DNA of 64,000 nt, from NCBI GenBank assembly GCA_913062955.1, contig CAJXZP010000012.1:1-64000 (forward strand), written 5' to 3'. Below, piece by piece: positions 55,040-64,000 of this stretch. The stretch's first letter is position 1. Every line of letters starts with the position of its first letter. A program made the position numbers and the translations under genes. This DNA is from an uncultured Flavobacteriales bacterium. Its GTDB lineage: Bacteria; Bacteroidota; Bacteroidia; Flavobacteriales_G; Salibacteraceae. The notes under the pieces are model-generated. The model was not told the origin of the DNA and did no database searches. It was given only the letters and a program-made list of their open reading frames with translations.

Positions 55040-57828
55040 TGGGCTTGCAACCAATTATCACCGGCATTGGCATCTACTTCCATAGGAACGTCAATTTCCA
55101 TTGCATTACTCATTAGTTCTTTCACCTTCTCAATTAATGCCGAAGCTTCCTCTTTAGGGGCATCAAAAATCAATTCATCATGTACTTGAAGGATCATTTT
55201 TGCCTGCATTCCTGATTCTTTTAGGTAACGCTGAATTTTAATCATCGCTAACTTTATCATATCAGCAGCCGAACCTTGAATGGGAGAATTAATGGCATTA
55301 CGCTCCGCAAAACCTCTGACCACGGCATTTGCTGAATTAATATCTCGTAAGAATCGTTTCCTTCCTAAGATGGTTTCTACATATCCTTTTTCACGAGCAT
55401 CCAAAATACATTGGTCCATAAAGATTTTTATACCTGGAAATTGCTCAAAATAACTATCAATAATTTGCTTTGCTTCTTTTCTAGAAATATGGAGTCTTTG
55501 CGATAATCCAAAAGCTGAAATTCCATAAATAATTCCAAAATTCACCATTTTTGCATTCGACCTTTGTTCTCTAGTTACCTCATCCAAACCAACACCATAC
55601 ACCTTTGCTGCAGTAGAGGCATGAATATCTTTTCCACTTCTAAATGCCTCCAACATATTTGCATCTTTCGATAAAGCTGCGATAATCCGTAATTCGATTT
55701 GCGAATAATCAGCGGCAACCAAGGTGAAGTTTTCATTTCTAGGAACAAATGCTTTCCTAATCTCTTTCCCTCTTTCACTTCTAATAGGAATATTTTGAAG
55801 ATTCGGTTTATCCGAGCTTAACCTCCCTGTAGCTGCAACCACCTGATTATAACTGGTGTGTAACCTTTTAGTTTTTTCGTTTACCAACTCTGGTAATGGA
55901 TCAACATAGGTGTTTTTTAACTTAACTACTTCTCTATACTCCAATAACAACTCCACAATTGGGTGTTTCGACTTTAGCTTTTGTAAGACTTCCTCGCCCG
56001 TAGCATATTGCCCTGTTTTGGTCTTTTTAGCTTTATCCGTAATTTTTAAATGATCGAATAAAACCTCCCCTACCTGTTTTGGCGATGAAATTAAAAATTC
56101 CTTTCCTGCGGCTTCATATATTTGTCCCTCAATACTAGAAATCTCTACTTTTAATTTGGTCGAATATTCTTTCAACATCTCCCCATCCAAATGAACCCCT
56201 TCTTGTTCCATTTCTCCGAGAACAGTCACTAAAGGCATTTCCACATTTTGAAATAACTCAAACTCCTTACCCTCTTTCAATTGGGATTCAAAAACTTCTT
56301 TTAATTGAAGCGTTATATCGGTATCCTCACATGCATATTCACATGCTAAAGCCACTTCCACATCTCGCATGGATTTTTGATCTTTTCCCTTAGGTCCAAT
56401 TAAATCCGTAATAGGCATAGGAGTATAATTTAATTCCACCTCAGCCAAGGCATCCATACTTCTCCGGTTATCATCTGGATGTAAAATATAGTGGGCTACC
56501 ATCGTATCAAACAAGGGTCCATCTACATGAATACCGTACTTTTTTAATACATTAATATCGTACTTTAAGTTATGGCCAATTTTTTCTTTCGAGGTTTCTT
56601 CTAACACCTCTTTAAAAAGTGCAACAGTTTTTTTACTCGCGTCAAAATCATCAGTAAATGGCACGTAATATCCTTTTCCTACTTCTAGACTAAAAGCGAT
56701 TCCTACCAGTTCTGCCTCCCACACATTTAAGGAAGTAGTTTCGGTATCAAAACAATAAGATGTACTGGCGTTTAAAAGGCGAACCAACTCCAATAACTTT
56801 TCCTCCGAATCGCAAAGAATATAATTATGATCCGTATTCTCAAGGGTTTTCTTCTCAGAAATCACAACCACTTCCTCCACCGGTGCAGCACTGGAAAACA
56901 TATCCATCTGCTCACCTGTAGGTTTAGCTACCGTTTCTATAGAAACACCCAAAACCCGCTTTGCCAATTGACGGAACTCTAATTCATCAAACAGTTCCTG
57001 CAGTTTTTCCGCATTTGGTTTTTCCATAATGGCATCCTCCACTTGAAAGTCATGAGGAACCTTAAGATCAATGGTGGCCAATTCTTTAGACATAAAAGCT
57101 TGCTCCTTGAAATTTTTGAAATTCTCCAATTGTTTGCCTTTCAATTTATCCAAATTCTCGTAAATACCTTCCATAGTATCGAATAAGCCAATCAGCTTTT
57201 TGGAAGTTTTTTCACCTATTCCGGGAACACCAGGAATATTATCCACGGCATCTCCCCAAAGACCTAAAATATCAATGACTTGATCTACCCGTTTTACTTC
57301 AAACCTTTCGCATACTTCAGGAACTCCCCAAACCTCTGGTGGGTTACCACTTCGTCCAGGTTTATACATGAAAATATTTTCAGAAACTAACTGTCCAAAA
57401 TCCTTATCGGGGGTCATCATATAGGTTACAAAACCCTTTTGTTCTGCTTCCTTTGCTAAGGTACCAATTAAATCATCTGCTTCGTAACCATCCACTTTAA
57501 CAGTCGGAATATTCATCGCTTCTAATACCTTGAAAATATACGGTACTGAAAGTTTAATATCCTCCGGAGTCTCATTCCTATTAGCTTTGTATGCTGGAAA
57601 AACTTCGTTTCTTTTCAATTTGGTACCCGGATCAAAAACGACCGCCAAGTGACTCGGTTTTTCTTTATCAATAATTTCCAGCATAGAATTTACAAACCCA
57701 AAAATTGCCGATGTATTTAACCCTTTTGAATTTATCCGAGGGTTCTTACTAAAAGCAAAATAGGCTCTAAAAATCAATGCATAGGCATCTAAAAAAAATA
57801 TCTTCTTATCGGTATCTTTGGTTCTCAT
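55036..57828 (-). CDS. polA: DNA polymerase I
   Basis: 930 residues, typical for full-length Pol I. The 5' nuclease domain (about 1-290) begins KIFFLDAYALIFRAYFAF and has VDGYEADDLIGTLAKEAE and WGDAVDNIPGVPGIGEKTSK. The 3'-5' exonuclease (about 340-510) keeps its residues: YCFDTETTSL near 357, IGHNLKYDINVL, and ACEYACEDTDIT, so proofreading is likely active. The polymerase domain shows RLSSDKPNLQNIPIRSERGK, LVAADYSQIELRIIAAL near 709, FGIIYGISAFGLSQ, and VHDELIFD near 886. It fills gaps in repair and replaces Okazaki primers. It is transcribed alone and convergent with the ligase gene. Confidence 0.97.
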   Translation of the reverse strand: MRTKDTDKKIFFLDAYALIFRAYFAFSKNPRINSKGLNTSAIFGFVNSMLEIIDKEKPSHLAVVFDPGTKLKRNEVFPAYKANRNETPEDIKLSVPYIFKVLEAMNIPTVKVDGYEADDLIGTLAKEAEQKGFVTYMMTPDKDFGQLVSENIFMYKPGRSGNPPEVWGVPEVCERFEVKRVDQVIDILGLWGDAVDNIPGVPGIGEKTSKKLIGLFDTMEGIYENLDKLKGKQLENFKNFKEQAFMSKELATIDLKVPHDFQVEDAIMEKPNAEKLQELFDELEFRQLAKRVLGVSIETVAKPTGEQMDMFSSAAPVEEVVVISEKKTLENTDHNYILCDSEEKLLELVRLLNASTSYCFDTETTSLNVWEAELVGIAFSLEVGKGYYVPFTDDFDASKKTVALFKEVLEETSKEKIGHNLKYDINVLKKYGIHVDGPLFDTMVAHYILHPDDNRRSMDALAEVELNYTPMPITDLIGPKGKDQKSMRDVEVALACEYACEDTDITLQLKEVFESQLKEGKEFELFQNVEMPLVTVLGEMEQEGVHLDGEMLKEYSTKLKVEISSIEGQIYEAAGKEFLISSPKQVGEVLFDHLKITDKAKKTKTGQYATGEEVLQKLKSKHPIVELLLEYREVVKLKNTYVDPLPELVNEKTKRLHTSYNQVVAATGRLSSDKPNLQNIPIRSERGKEIRKAFVPRNENFTLVAADYSQIELRIIAALSKDANMLEAFRSGKDIHASTAAKVYGVGLDEVTREQRSNAKMVNFGIIYGISAFGLSQRLHISRKEAKQIIDSYFEQFPGIKIFMDQCILDAREKGYVETILGRKRFLRDINSANAVVRGFAERNAINSPIQGSAADMIKLAMIKIQRYLKESGMQAKMILQVHDELIFDAPKEEASALIEKVKELMSNAMEIDVPMEVDANAGDNWLQAH

Positions 57829-57847
57829 AATTTGTAAAACTAAGCGT

Positions 57848-57855
57848 CAAAAATA
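57848..57855 (-). promoter_or_regulatory. Candidate -7 box of the polA promoter
   Basis: On the minus strand TATTTTTG matches TAnnTTTG, 19 bases before the ATG at 57828. The -33 box is not clear. Confidence 0.4.
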
Positions 57856-58112
57856 CACCAAAGACGAAGTCCATATTCATGGTAACCTACAGAAATGAAT
57901 TCTCAAGTTATTAACAATCCTACTCGAATTTCATTCTAAAATTGGGATCCCAATTTTCATTTCTTGCACATAAAGGGACGGAATAAACATATGTTAGTGA
58001 CCGAAACAAACACAACGCTACTAATCAATGCATTAAATGAAGTATTTCATCCCCATTACACAAACATTCATCACATTAATGATGCAATAGTTAAAATCTA
58101 TGAACATATAGT

Positions 58113-58141
58113 TTTGAAATTGTTAATAAACACTAACTTTG
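58113..58141 (+). promoter_or_regulatory. Two-box Bacteroidota promoter
   Basis: TTTG at 58113-58116, 17 bases, then TAACTTTG at 58134-58141 (followed by C). Both boxes and spacing match the primary sigma consensus of Bacteroidota. Transcription would start near 58148, 17 bases before the ATG at 58165. Confidence 0.6.
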
Positions 58142-58164
58142 CCTTCGCACAAATTTCCTATTAC

Positions 58165-61100
58165 ATGAAAGCACTACTTACTTTTATTTATACTTTTTTA
58201 ATTATCTCGGTATTTGCACAAACCGGTCCTGGGGGTGTGGGTACGATTAACGGTACTTCCGATTTGGTTTTATGGTTAAATGCAGATGAAATTAATCAAA
58301 TATCAGGGACACATGTTACTCTTTGGCCTGACAACTCCGGATATGGAAATAGTGCATTTGCTTCCGGAAATGGCCCATTACTCCTAGAAAACCAAATCAA
58401 TACGCATGCGAGTGTTAACTTCAGTTCTTTAGCACAGCAATCTATGGTCATTGACCATAATACCTCTTTAAATTCGGATTATGTTACGGTGTTTATTATT
58501 GGTAAACTAAATGCCTCATCCGATAGTAAGGGGACTTTTTTAATTAAAACTTCCAACAAAAACATGGATGATGGATACGGTTTAATCCGTATGAACAGTA
58601 AAGAGAAATTACGATTTTTTGCAGGAAATTATGGCGTAAACCGAGATTCTGAACATACGCATTACGGAATTTACGATTTAATGGTAGGGAATTATCGTTA
58701 CAACGGTTCCAAGGATAAAATCACCACCTTGGTAAATAATGCGGGTAGCTCAGTTACTGCAACAGGAACTAACATCTCCTCGAATAATGACCTTTACATA
58801 GGTGCCAGACCAAATGTATCTGGCGGATTAAAATCTTTCTTGGATGGAGAAATCGCGGAAATAATAATTATGGCGAAGGACCTCCCATCGGTGGAACGGA
58901 TTATTATTTCTAATTATTTAGCTGCCAAATATGGTTTCGCTATTTCTAATGATAAATATGCGTATCACGCCACACATCCCAACGATGTGATTGGAATAGG
59001 AGCCTTTGATGATCATTCACATACCTCCTCCAAAGCGGGAATTGTTCAATTACAAGAAAAACCATCTAAACCCCTAACAAATGGAAGTTTTTTAATGGTC
59101 GGTCATGATGGGGCTACCATGAATACCATAACGACTAATCTACCGGAAAATTTTTCTCAAAGATTTACGAGAACTTGGAGGTCACATTCCAATGGATACA
59201 TCACTAAAGAAAAGCTTAAATTTCATGTTGGAGGAATGGGCTTACCAACCACCACTCAAGATTACGCTCTTCTACTTGACTATGATGGAGATGGGGATTT
59301 TTCGAATGCGACTGTAATTACGCCAAATAATTATAACAGTTCCACCGATGTTGTTGAATTCAATAATATTCACTTACACACCGGAGCGGTATTCACCCTA
59401 GCCTTTTACCAAGCCATTGTATGGGATGGACTTACATACATTAATGGATCTGGTCCTTTACAAGCCCCCAATTCTATGGACTCTGGAAGACGGTTTTTGG
59501 TAAAGGCTCCTAATGCTATCCTTAGTGAAGATGCGCATGTATATTCCTTAGAAATAGATTCTGCAGCCGACTTAAGTATTGATTCCACCATTTGTTTTCA
59601 AATTGAAACCACAATCCATAATGATGGATTTATGGATATTGCCGAAGATGCTTCTTTAATACAGAATTCCAAAGGGGACGATGCCAATACCGGAAATGGA
59701 ACGTATAGAATCAAACAAACGGGATTAAATAGCCAATTTGGGTATAACAACTGGAGTTCCCCTATGAAACACCAAAAACTGAGTACCGCATTTCCAGATG
59801 TAAATGATTGTGATCTGTTAACGTATAGTGCGTTTTGGCAAAATTGGAAATATGATTTCCAAGCAGGTTATTCTACCACCTGTTTAGGTAACCCGGTAAC
59901 TTTTTCTGCGAGTCAAAGTATTCTTGGAGGAGATGGTTATATGAATATTGGTAGAGGCTATTTTATTACTGGAAATACCACTAACCCACAAAAAACATTT
60001 GAAGGGAAAGTTAATAACGGACATATTACAACGATTTTGGTAGCCACTAGTTTTGGTAACAATCAAAACTGGAATGATGATGATTGGAACTTTATTGGAA
60101 ACCCATATCCTTCTGCATTAGATCCTTTTGCATTTTGGCAAGAAAATGCGGTGGATCATGAAAGAATTACGGACGCTATATATTTTTGGGATGATGCAGG
60201 AATTCAAGGTGCAGCTTACGATCAATACAATGATTATTCTTCTTGGAACTTAACGGGTGGAATTGCATCAGATAACTCTCCTCTAATTATTGATTCACTA
60301 AACCACATTGGGGTAGGCCAAGGAATGATGGTATGGGCATCCGATCAAGGCTGGGATAGTGTAGGTCATTTTGGACACGGTAGTGCTATAGATACTTTAT
60401 TTCTAGACACTTTGGTTTTTAACAACTCCATGAGATCCTGTAACAATGGTGTTTTCTTCAAAAACCAACAATCCACTAAAGAGTTATCATGGATACAAAT
60501 TGAGACCCCCTCTGGCGAAAAAAGTAAAATGTTATTAGGAACCGTTGAAGGAGCTACAGATAATGTGGATAATGGATTTGACGCCAGAAGAAATAAGTTC
60601 AACTCCAATATTCATGTTGAAATAAGTTCTATAGTAATGCTAGATACTACAAGTTACCAAATTCAAGCAATAGAACCATTGAACGCCTTAAATTCATCCA
60701 AAATTGTGACTTTAAAAATAGTAAGTGATGAAAGTGGGAAACACACTATATCTAGAGCTGCGTTTCAAAAAGGTGGCGCACCCTTAAAAATGTACTTACG
60801 AGATAAGGTACTAAATATGGTGCACGATCTTGATCATGGAAATTACGAATTCTATTTACCTGCCAATACGAATACTTTGGCTCGATTTGAAATTTTATTC
60901 GAATACGATGCTTTAAATAACAATTCAGGCGGATCAAAAGAGGGAGTGACTTCCATTGATGAAGTAACTAATCACTTTTCTTTGGTATCCATCGAAAACG
61001 GAATTATTCTATCTTCAACGGAAGGTTTACAAGGCGAAATAAAAGTTTACGATGTGTCCGGTAGAGTAATTCATTCCGAAAATATTGTTAGCAGCATCAC

Positions 61101-61200
61101 TCAAAAAACTATTTACCTCACCAACTCTACGGGTTTATACATCGTTACAATAACTGATATTAAGGGAGTTATCCGCACAGAAAGAACATTTATAAATTAG
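58165..61200 (+). CDS. T9SS cargo protein with LamG-like domain and shared GNPYPS-type module
   Basis: 1011 residues from the ATG at 58165, which opens a signal peptide (LLTFIYTFLIISVFA|Q). The longer frame from 57964 crosses the promoter and is rejected. A LamG-like jelly roll (about 30-260: SDLVLWLNADEINQISG, GLKSFLDGEIAEIIIM) is followed by a region near 270-415 (DVIGIGAFDDHSH, GSFLMVGHDGATM, FTRTWRSHSNG). A shared module follows at 524-754 (YNNWSSP, NDCDLLTYS, NIGRGYFITG, VNNGHI, WNFIGNPYPSAL, VGQGMMVW, NNSMRSCNN). The type A sorting domain runs from about 935 (FSLVSIENGIILSSTEG, IKVYDVSGRVIHS, GLYIVTI). Likely carbohydrate- or surface-binding; function unknown. A hairpin follows. Confidence 0.85.
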   Translation: MKALLTFIYTFLIISVFAQTGPGGVGTINGTSDLVLWLNADEINQISGTHVTLWPDNSGYGNSAFASGNGPLLLENQINTHASVNFSSLAQQSMVIDHNTSLNSDYVTVFIIGKLNASSDSKGTFLIKTSNKNMDDGYGLIRMNSKEKLRFFAGNYGVNRDSEHTHYGIYDLMVGNYRYNGSKDKITTLVNNAGSSVTATGTNISSNNDLYIGARPNVSGGLKSFLDGEIAEIIIMAKDLPSVERIIISNYLAAKYGFAISNDKYAYHATHPNDVIGIGAFDDHSHTSSKAGIVQLQEKPSKPLTNGSFLMVGHDGATMNTITTNLPENFSQRFTRTWRSHSNGYITKEKLKFHVGGMGLPTTTQDYALLLDYDGDGDFSNATVITPNNYNSSTDVVEFNNIHLHTGAVFTLAFYQAIVWDGLTYINGSGPLQAPNSMDSGRRFLVKAPNAILSEDAHVYSLEIDSAADLSIDSTICFQIETTIHNDGFMDIAEDASLIQNSKGDDANTGNGTYRIKQTGLNSQFGYNNWSSPMKHQKLSTAFPDVNDCDLLTYSAFWQNWKYDFQAGYSTTCLGNPVTFSASQSILGGDGYMNIGRGYFITGNTTNPQKTFEGKVNNGHITTILVATSFGNNQNWNDDDWNFIGNPYPSALDPFAFWQENAVDHERITDAIYFWDDAGIQGAAYDQYNDYSSWNLTGGIASDNSPLIIDSLNHIGVGQGMMVWASDQGWDSVGHFGHGSAIDTLFLDTLVFNNSMRSCNNGVFFKNQQSTKELSWIQIETPSGEKSKMLLGTVEGATDNVDNGFDARRNKFNSNIHVEISSIVMLDTTSYQIQAIEPLNALNSSKIVTLKIVSDESGKHTISRAAFQKGGAPLKMYLRDKVLNMVHDLDHGNYEFYLPANTNTLARFEILFEYDALNNNSGGSKEGVTSIDEVTNHFSLVSIENGIILSSTEGLQGEIKVYDVSGRVIHSENIVSSITQKTIYLTNSTGLYIVTITDIKGVIRTERTFIN

Positions 61201-61237
61201 GCAACACGTTTCTAAAAGCAGCATTACAAATGACACA

Positions 61238-61264
61238 CTAAAAGTGCTACTTTTAGCATTTTTT
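61238..61264 (+). terminator. Hairpin terminator
   Basis: Eight-base-pair stem (61238-61245 with 61249-61256), three-base loop and a T run (61259-61264). The stem is AT-rich. It lies 37 bases past the stop at 61200. Confidence 0.6.
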
Positions 61265-61289
61265 ACACACACACATTCCTAACCGCTAC

Positions 61290-63056
61290 ATGAAAAGAAA
61301 TTTTTACGTTCTAATCCTCTTGTTATTTATTCTAACAAAGGGATATTCATACACCATTTATTGGTCTGGTGGAGTGTATTATAATCTTACACCACCCTTT
61401 CCTACAAGAAGTGCCCCTGGCACAGGAGACATTGCTAATGCGTTTCAAGTAGCAGATGTAAATTGTATACTTTCATCTGATGCCACGGTAAAAAGTTTAT
61501 CTGTTACAACTGGAGATCTAACTTTAACGGGCTCCATGACATTAACAATAGCTGAAAATGCAATTATTAACTCAGGCGCCACTATTACGATTCAAAACGG
61601 TTCTACGTTGATTATTGAATCATCCATATCCAATTCAGGAACCGTTATTGTAAACCTTGGTGGTAATTTAATTCAAAGTGGGACTGGAAGTGCGACAGGT
61701 TCGGGATACCAAATTCAAGTTTCTGGATATGCAAGTGATGAACGATTAAATTTCTGGTCCTCTCCCATTACATCGGCAGGTTTAACTAATGTATTCTCTG
61801 GATCAAATGAATGCGATTTTTATTACTTAAATGCATCTGCTCAAATTTGGACTAGAGATATTGGATCTTCCACTTGTACGCCAACGGCACCTACTTCGGG
61901 TGATGGAAAAATGGATGTAGGAAGAGGTTATAGCATTGGAGGAGGAGGTTCACCCACATTCTCGGGTACTATAAACAATGGAACAATCACTGAATCTATA
62001 TCTGCATCCGGAACAACTAATCCCGATTGGACTGGAGCCAATTGGAATTTAATTGGTAATCCTTATCCAAGTTCTATAAATGCGACATCATTTGTAGAAG
62101 CCAACAGTTCCATAACCACTGGAACCCTCTATTTTTGGGCGGATGACAATACGGTAGGTACCGGTTATGATGGTGCTACAGATTATGCTTCTTGGAATAC
62201 TGGTGGAGGAACGGCTGCTTCTGGAGGAGGATCTGGGACCGTTCCAAACGGGTCTATTTCCGTAGGTCAAGGATTTATTATCCAAGCCACATCATCCAGT
62301 TCTGTCACGTTCACCAATTCCATGAGAGGGGGAAGTAATACACAGTTCTTTAAAACCGAATCGGAATCGATACCACGATTATGGATTAGTGCAAATCAAG
62401 ATAAACATGCCAGTAGTCAAATTTTAATCGCTTTTTCAGAAAATGCTACGGATGGTATCGACTGGAGTTATGATTCCCCCAAACTTTCCATTTCCAATAA
62501 ATTTTTATTTGGATCCCTTTTAGGTACTGAACCCACTCCTTATGGAATTCAATCCTTCTCAAAAATGGATCTAGAAACAAAAAGAGAAATTCCTTTGAGT
62601 ATAATCACCAATAAAAGTGGGGTTTCTACCTTTCAAATTGATGCGGTAGAAAATTGGGACAGCACCCTACTTATCTCGGTAAAAGATCATGTTACGGGTA
62701 AAATTCAAAATCTAAAAAACGGATCTTTTTCCACGTACTTAAATGCAAATCAAAAATATGATTCTCGTTTTACACTGATCATCAAAAATCCAGCAGGATC
62801 TTCCGTAGGAATAAAAGAAGTACCGTTTTCTAATTTAAGATTATACTACTCCAACCAGTCGTTAAATATTTCAAGTGATCAGAATATTTCTCGAATTGAA
62901 ATTTTTTCCATCTCAGGAGTGGCTATGATTCAAAAACAAATAAATCCATCTACCCATTATAGTTTAGGAACAAACCATCTAACTCAAGGGATTTATATAG
63001 CTAGAATCACCCAAGTTACGGGAGAAACAATTTCGAAAAGGTTCACAGTTCAGTAA
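61290..63056 (+). CDS. T9SS cargo protein built mainly of the shared GNPYPS-type module
   Basis: 588 residues. Signal peptide at about 1-20 (FYVLILLLFILTKGYS). The N-terminal part (about 45-140) is a Ser/Thr/Ile-rich repeat region (TVKSLSVTTGDLTLTGS, ATITIQNGSTLIIESSIS) likely to form a beta-helix. The shared module covers about 153-343 (FWSSPITS, ECDFYYLN, DVGRGYSIGG, INNGTI, WNLIGNPYPSSI, VGQGFIIQ, FTNSMRGGS). A further beta region precedes the type A sorting domain (about 505-588: NLRLYYSNQSLNISS, IEIFSISGVAMIQ, GIYIARI). It starts 89 bases after the previous cargo gene, beyond its terminator. Function unknown. Confidence 0.85.
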   Translation: MKRNFYVLILLLFILTKGYSYTIYWSGGVYYNLTPPFPTRSAPGTGDIANAFQVADVNCILSSDATVKSLSVTTGDLTLTGSMTLTIAENAIINSGATITIQNGSTLIIESSISNSGTVIVNLGGNLIQSGTGSATGSGYQIQVSGYASDERLNFWSSPITSAGLTNVFSGSNECDFYYLNASAQIWTRDIGSSTCTPTAPTSGDGKMDVGRGYSIGGGGSPTFSGTINNGTITESISASGTTNPDWTGANWNLIGNPYPSSINATSFVEANSSITTGTLYFWADDNTVGTGYDGATDYASWNTGGGTAASGGGSGTVPNGSISVGQGFIIQATSSSSVTFTNSMRGGSNTQFFKTESESIPRLWISANQDKHASSQILIAFSENATDGIDWSYDSPKLSISNKFLFGSLLGTEPTPYGIQSFSKMDLETKREIPLSIITNKSGVSTFQIDAVENWDSTLLISVKDHVTGKIQNLKNGSFSTYLNANQKYDSRFTLIIKNPAGSSVGIKEVPFSNLRLYYSNQSLNISSDQNISRIEIFSISGVAMIQKQINPSTHYSLGTNHLTQGIYIARITQVTGETISKRFTVQ

Positions 63057-63072
63057 CGATTAAATGCATAAA

Positions 63073-63105
63073 AAAAGGGGTTATTTCAATGAAATAACCC
63101 CTTTT
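63073..63105. terminator. Strong bidirectional terminator
   Basis: Perfect 16-bp stem (63073-63088 with 63090-63105) with A and T runs at its ends, between the T9SS gene stop (63056) and the convergent cysS stop (63124). Confidence 0.9.
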
Positions 63106-63123
63106 ACATTTTATAAAATAGGC

Positions 63124-64000
63124 TTAATTAACTTCCCATTCGGCACCCATTTTCCCGTCTTTTACGGTAATGTTTAGATCCGATAATAAATCTCTAATTC
63201 GATCCGCAGACGCAAAGTCTTTGGTTTGACGAGCTCGTAATCTGGAGTCTAAGATAATTTGCATTAAATCATTCACCATCTCATCATTCCCAGATTTAGA
63301 ATTTTCACCTTCATGTTTCAATCCTAAAACTTGAAAAACCAACCCATCTAAAGTGGATTTCATTAATTTCAAATCAGATGCAGTAATAGTAAAATCACCA
63401 TATTTTATTCCATTAATGAATTTTACACCTTCAAACAAATTAGCGATCAAGATTGGCGTATTGAAATCATCATCCATGGCACCATGAAGTTTCAATATCC
63501 AGCTATTTAAGTCCATTCCAATTGTAGCCTTAGAGGGCTCTATTGACTCCAAGACAACCAAAGCCTCCATCAACTTATTAAACCCCTTCTCAGCTGCTTC
63601 TAAAGCATCGCTAGAGAAATCCAAAGAACTTCTATAATGTGCTTGAAGCATAAAGAACCTCACCACCATAGGCGTGAAGGATTTTGAAAGTTTATCGTTA
63701 TCTCCGGTAAATAGTTCTCCAGGTAACAAAGTGTTACCCGTTGACTTACTCATACGTTGACCATTCAGGGTCAACATATTTGTATGCAACCAGTAATTCA
63801 CTGGTTTTTTACCATCCCGTGCTTTATTCTGAGCGATTTCACATTCGTGATGAGGGAATTTTAAATCCATTCCACCTCCATGAATATCAAACTGATCCCC
63901 GAGGTATTTTGAACTCATAACGGAACATTCTAGATGCCACCCTGGAAAACCATCACTCCAAGGAGATTTCCAACGCATAATATGCATTGGAGATGCCTTT
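63124..64000 (-). CDS. cysS: Cysteinyl-tRNA synthetase (5' end outside window)
   Basis: C-terminal 292 codons of the enzyme that charges tRNA-Cys; the frame continues through the right edge ([10 protein letters not shown]...). Visible family features: [36 protein letters not shown] with the conserved His residues of the zinc/active site, [20 protein letters not shown] carrying the KMSKS-type loop (RMSKS), a helical anticodon-binding region ([20 protein letters not shown]) and the end typical of class Ia CysRS ([19 protein letters not shown]). The catalytic N-terminal HIGH part lies outside the window. The ATG at 63987 is internal, not the real start. Confidence 0.95.
   Translation of the reverse strand, partial: KASPMHIMRWKSPWSDGFPGWHLECSVMSSKYLGDQFDIHGGGMDLKFPHHECEIAQNKARDGKKPVNYWLHTNMLTLNGQRMSKSTGNTLLPGELFTGDNDKLSKSFTPMVVRFFMLQAHYRSSLDFSSDALEAAEKGFNKLMEALVVLESIEPSKATIGMDLNSWILKLHGAMDDDFNTPILIANLFEGVKFINGIKYGDFTITASDLKLMKSTLDGLVFQVLGLKHEGENSKSGNDEMVNDLMQIILDSRLRARQTKDFASADRIRDLLSDLNITVKDGKMGAEWEVN

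Larger units (their letters stand above)
57829..58164. other. Intergenic region between polA and a T9SS gene
   Basis: 336 bases. It holds the candidate polA -7 box (57848-57855) and, near its right end, a good two-box promoter for the T9SS gene (58113-58141). A frame open from 57964 joins the T9SS gene but codes no plausible signal, so it is treated as untranslated. Confidence 0.6.

Noticed and set aside
57964-58164. N-terminal extension of the T9SS gene starting at 58165
   Set aside because: The extra residues have no export signal and the segment contains a good promoter; a proper signal peptide begins at 58165.

Overview
The window looks like a chromosomal piece of a Bacteroidota bacterium, most likely Flavobacteriales. 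The grounds are many type IX secretion (T9SS) cargo proteins with type A C-terminal sorting domains, SprB repeats, lamin-tail domains, a three-gene succinate dehydrogenase with one cytochrome b subunit, AT-rich intergenic DNA and a few promoters of the TTTG / TAnnTTTG type. No tRNA, rRNA, CRISPR array, transposase or phage structural operon was recognised. Both ends cut a gene: an SprB-repeat protein at the left and cysS at the right.

Layout. 1-3272 (-): start and middle of a very large repeat-rich surface protein. 3324-6223 (-): a leaderless periplasmic-binding-protein-fold protein and two leaderless phage-collar-domain paralogues. 6446-9621 (-): an OprP/OprO-type porin, a BadF/GlcNAc-kinase-like enzyme and pfkA. 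9755-19276 (+): three large secreted proteins. 19398-21477 (+): rpoN and a membrane protein, convergent with a beta-barrel protein. 22428-27539 (+): an FG-GAP/VCBS cargo protein, a diacylglycerol-kinase-like lipid kinase and an Uup-type ABC-F ATPase. 27567-33181: a secreted unknown, two tandem Crp/Fnr-like regulators, a lipoprotein and a decaying tandem family of small lipoproteins. 33324-36811 (+): sdhCAB. 36883-43500: a small membrane protein, a T9SS cargo and a pair of exported amidohydrolases. 43613-52480 (-): a surface-protein locus with a T9SS gene split by an in-frame TAG, two fibre/lipoprotein modules sharing an identical 282-bp segment, a G10 tract upstream of the intact fibre gene, and another T9SS cargo. 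52647-57828: Wzz-like and O-antigen-ligase-like genes, then polA. 58165-63056 (+): two more T9SS cargos. 63124-64000 (-): cysS.

Together the ten large exported repeat/T9SS-type genes cover roughly 26 kb, about 41% of the window. They are interleaved with housekeeping genes (pfkA, rpoN, sdhCAB, polA, cysS).

The places most worth a second look are 46.3-49.7 kb (repeat-linked fibre/lipoprotein cassettes with a homopolymer tract, next to a gene with an in-frame stop), 31.0-33.2 kb (decaying lipoprotein family), 3.3-6.2 kb (collar proteins with a cytosolic-looking binding protein), and a 190-230-residue module shared by three T9SS cargos that I cannot match to a named domain.
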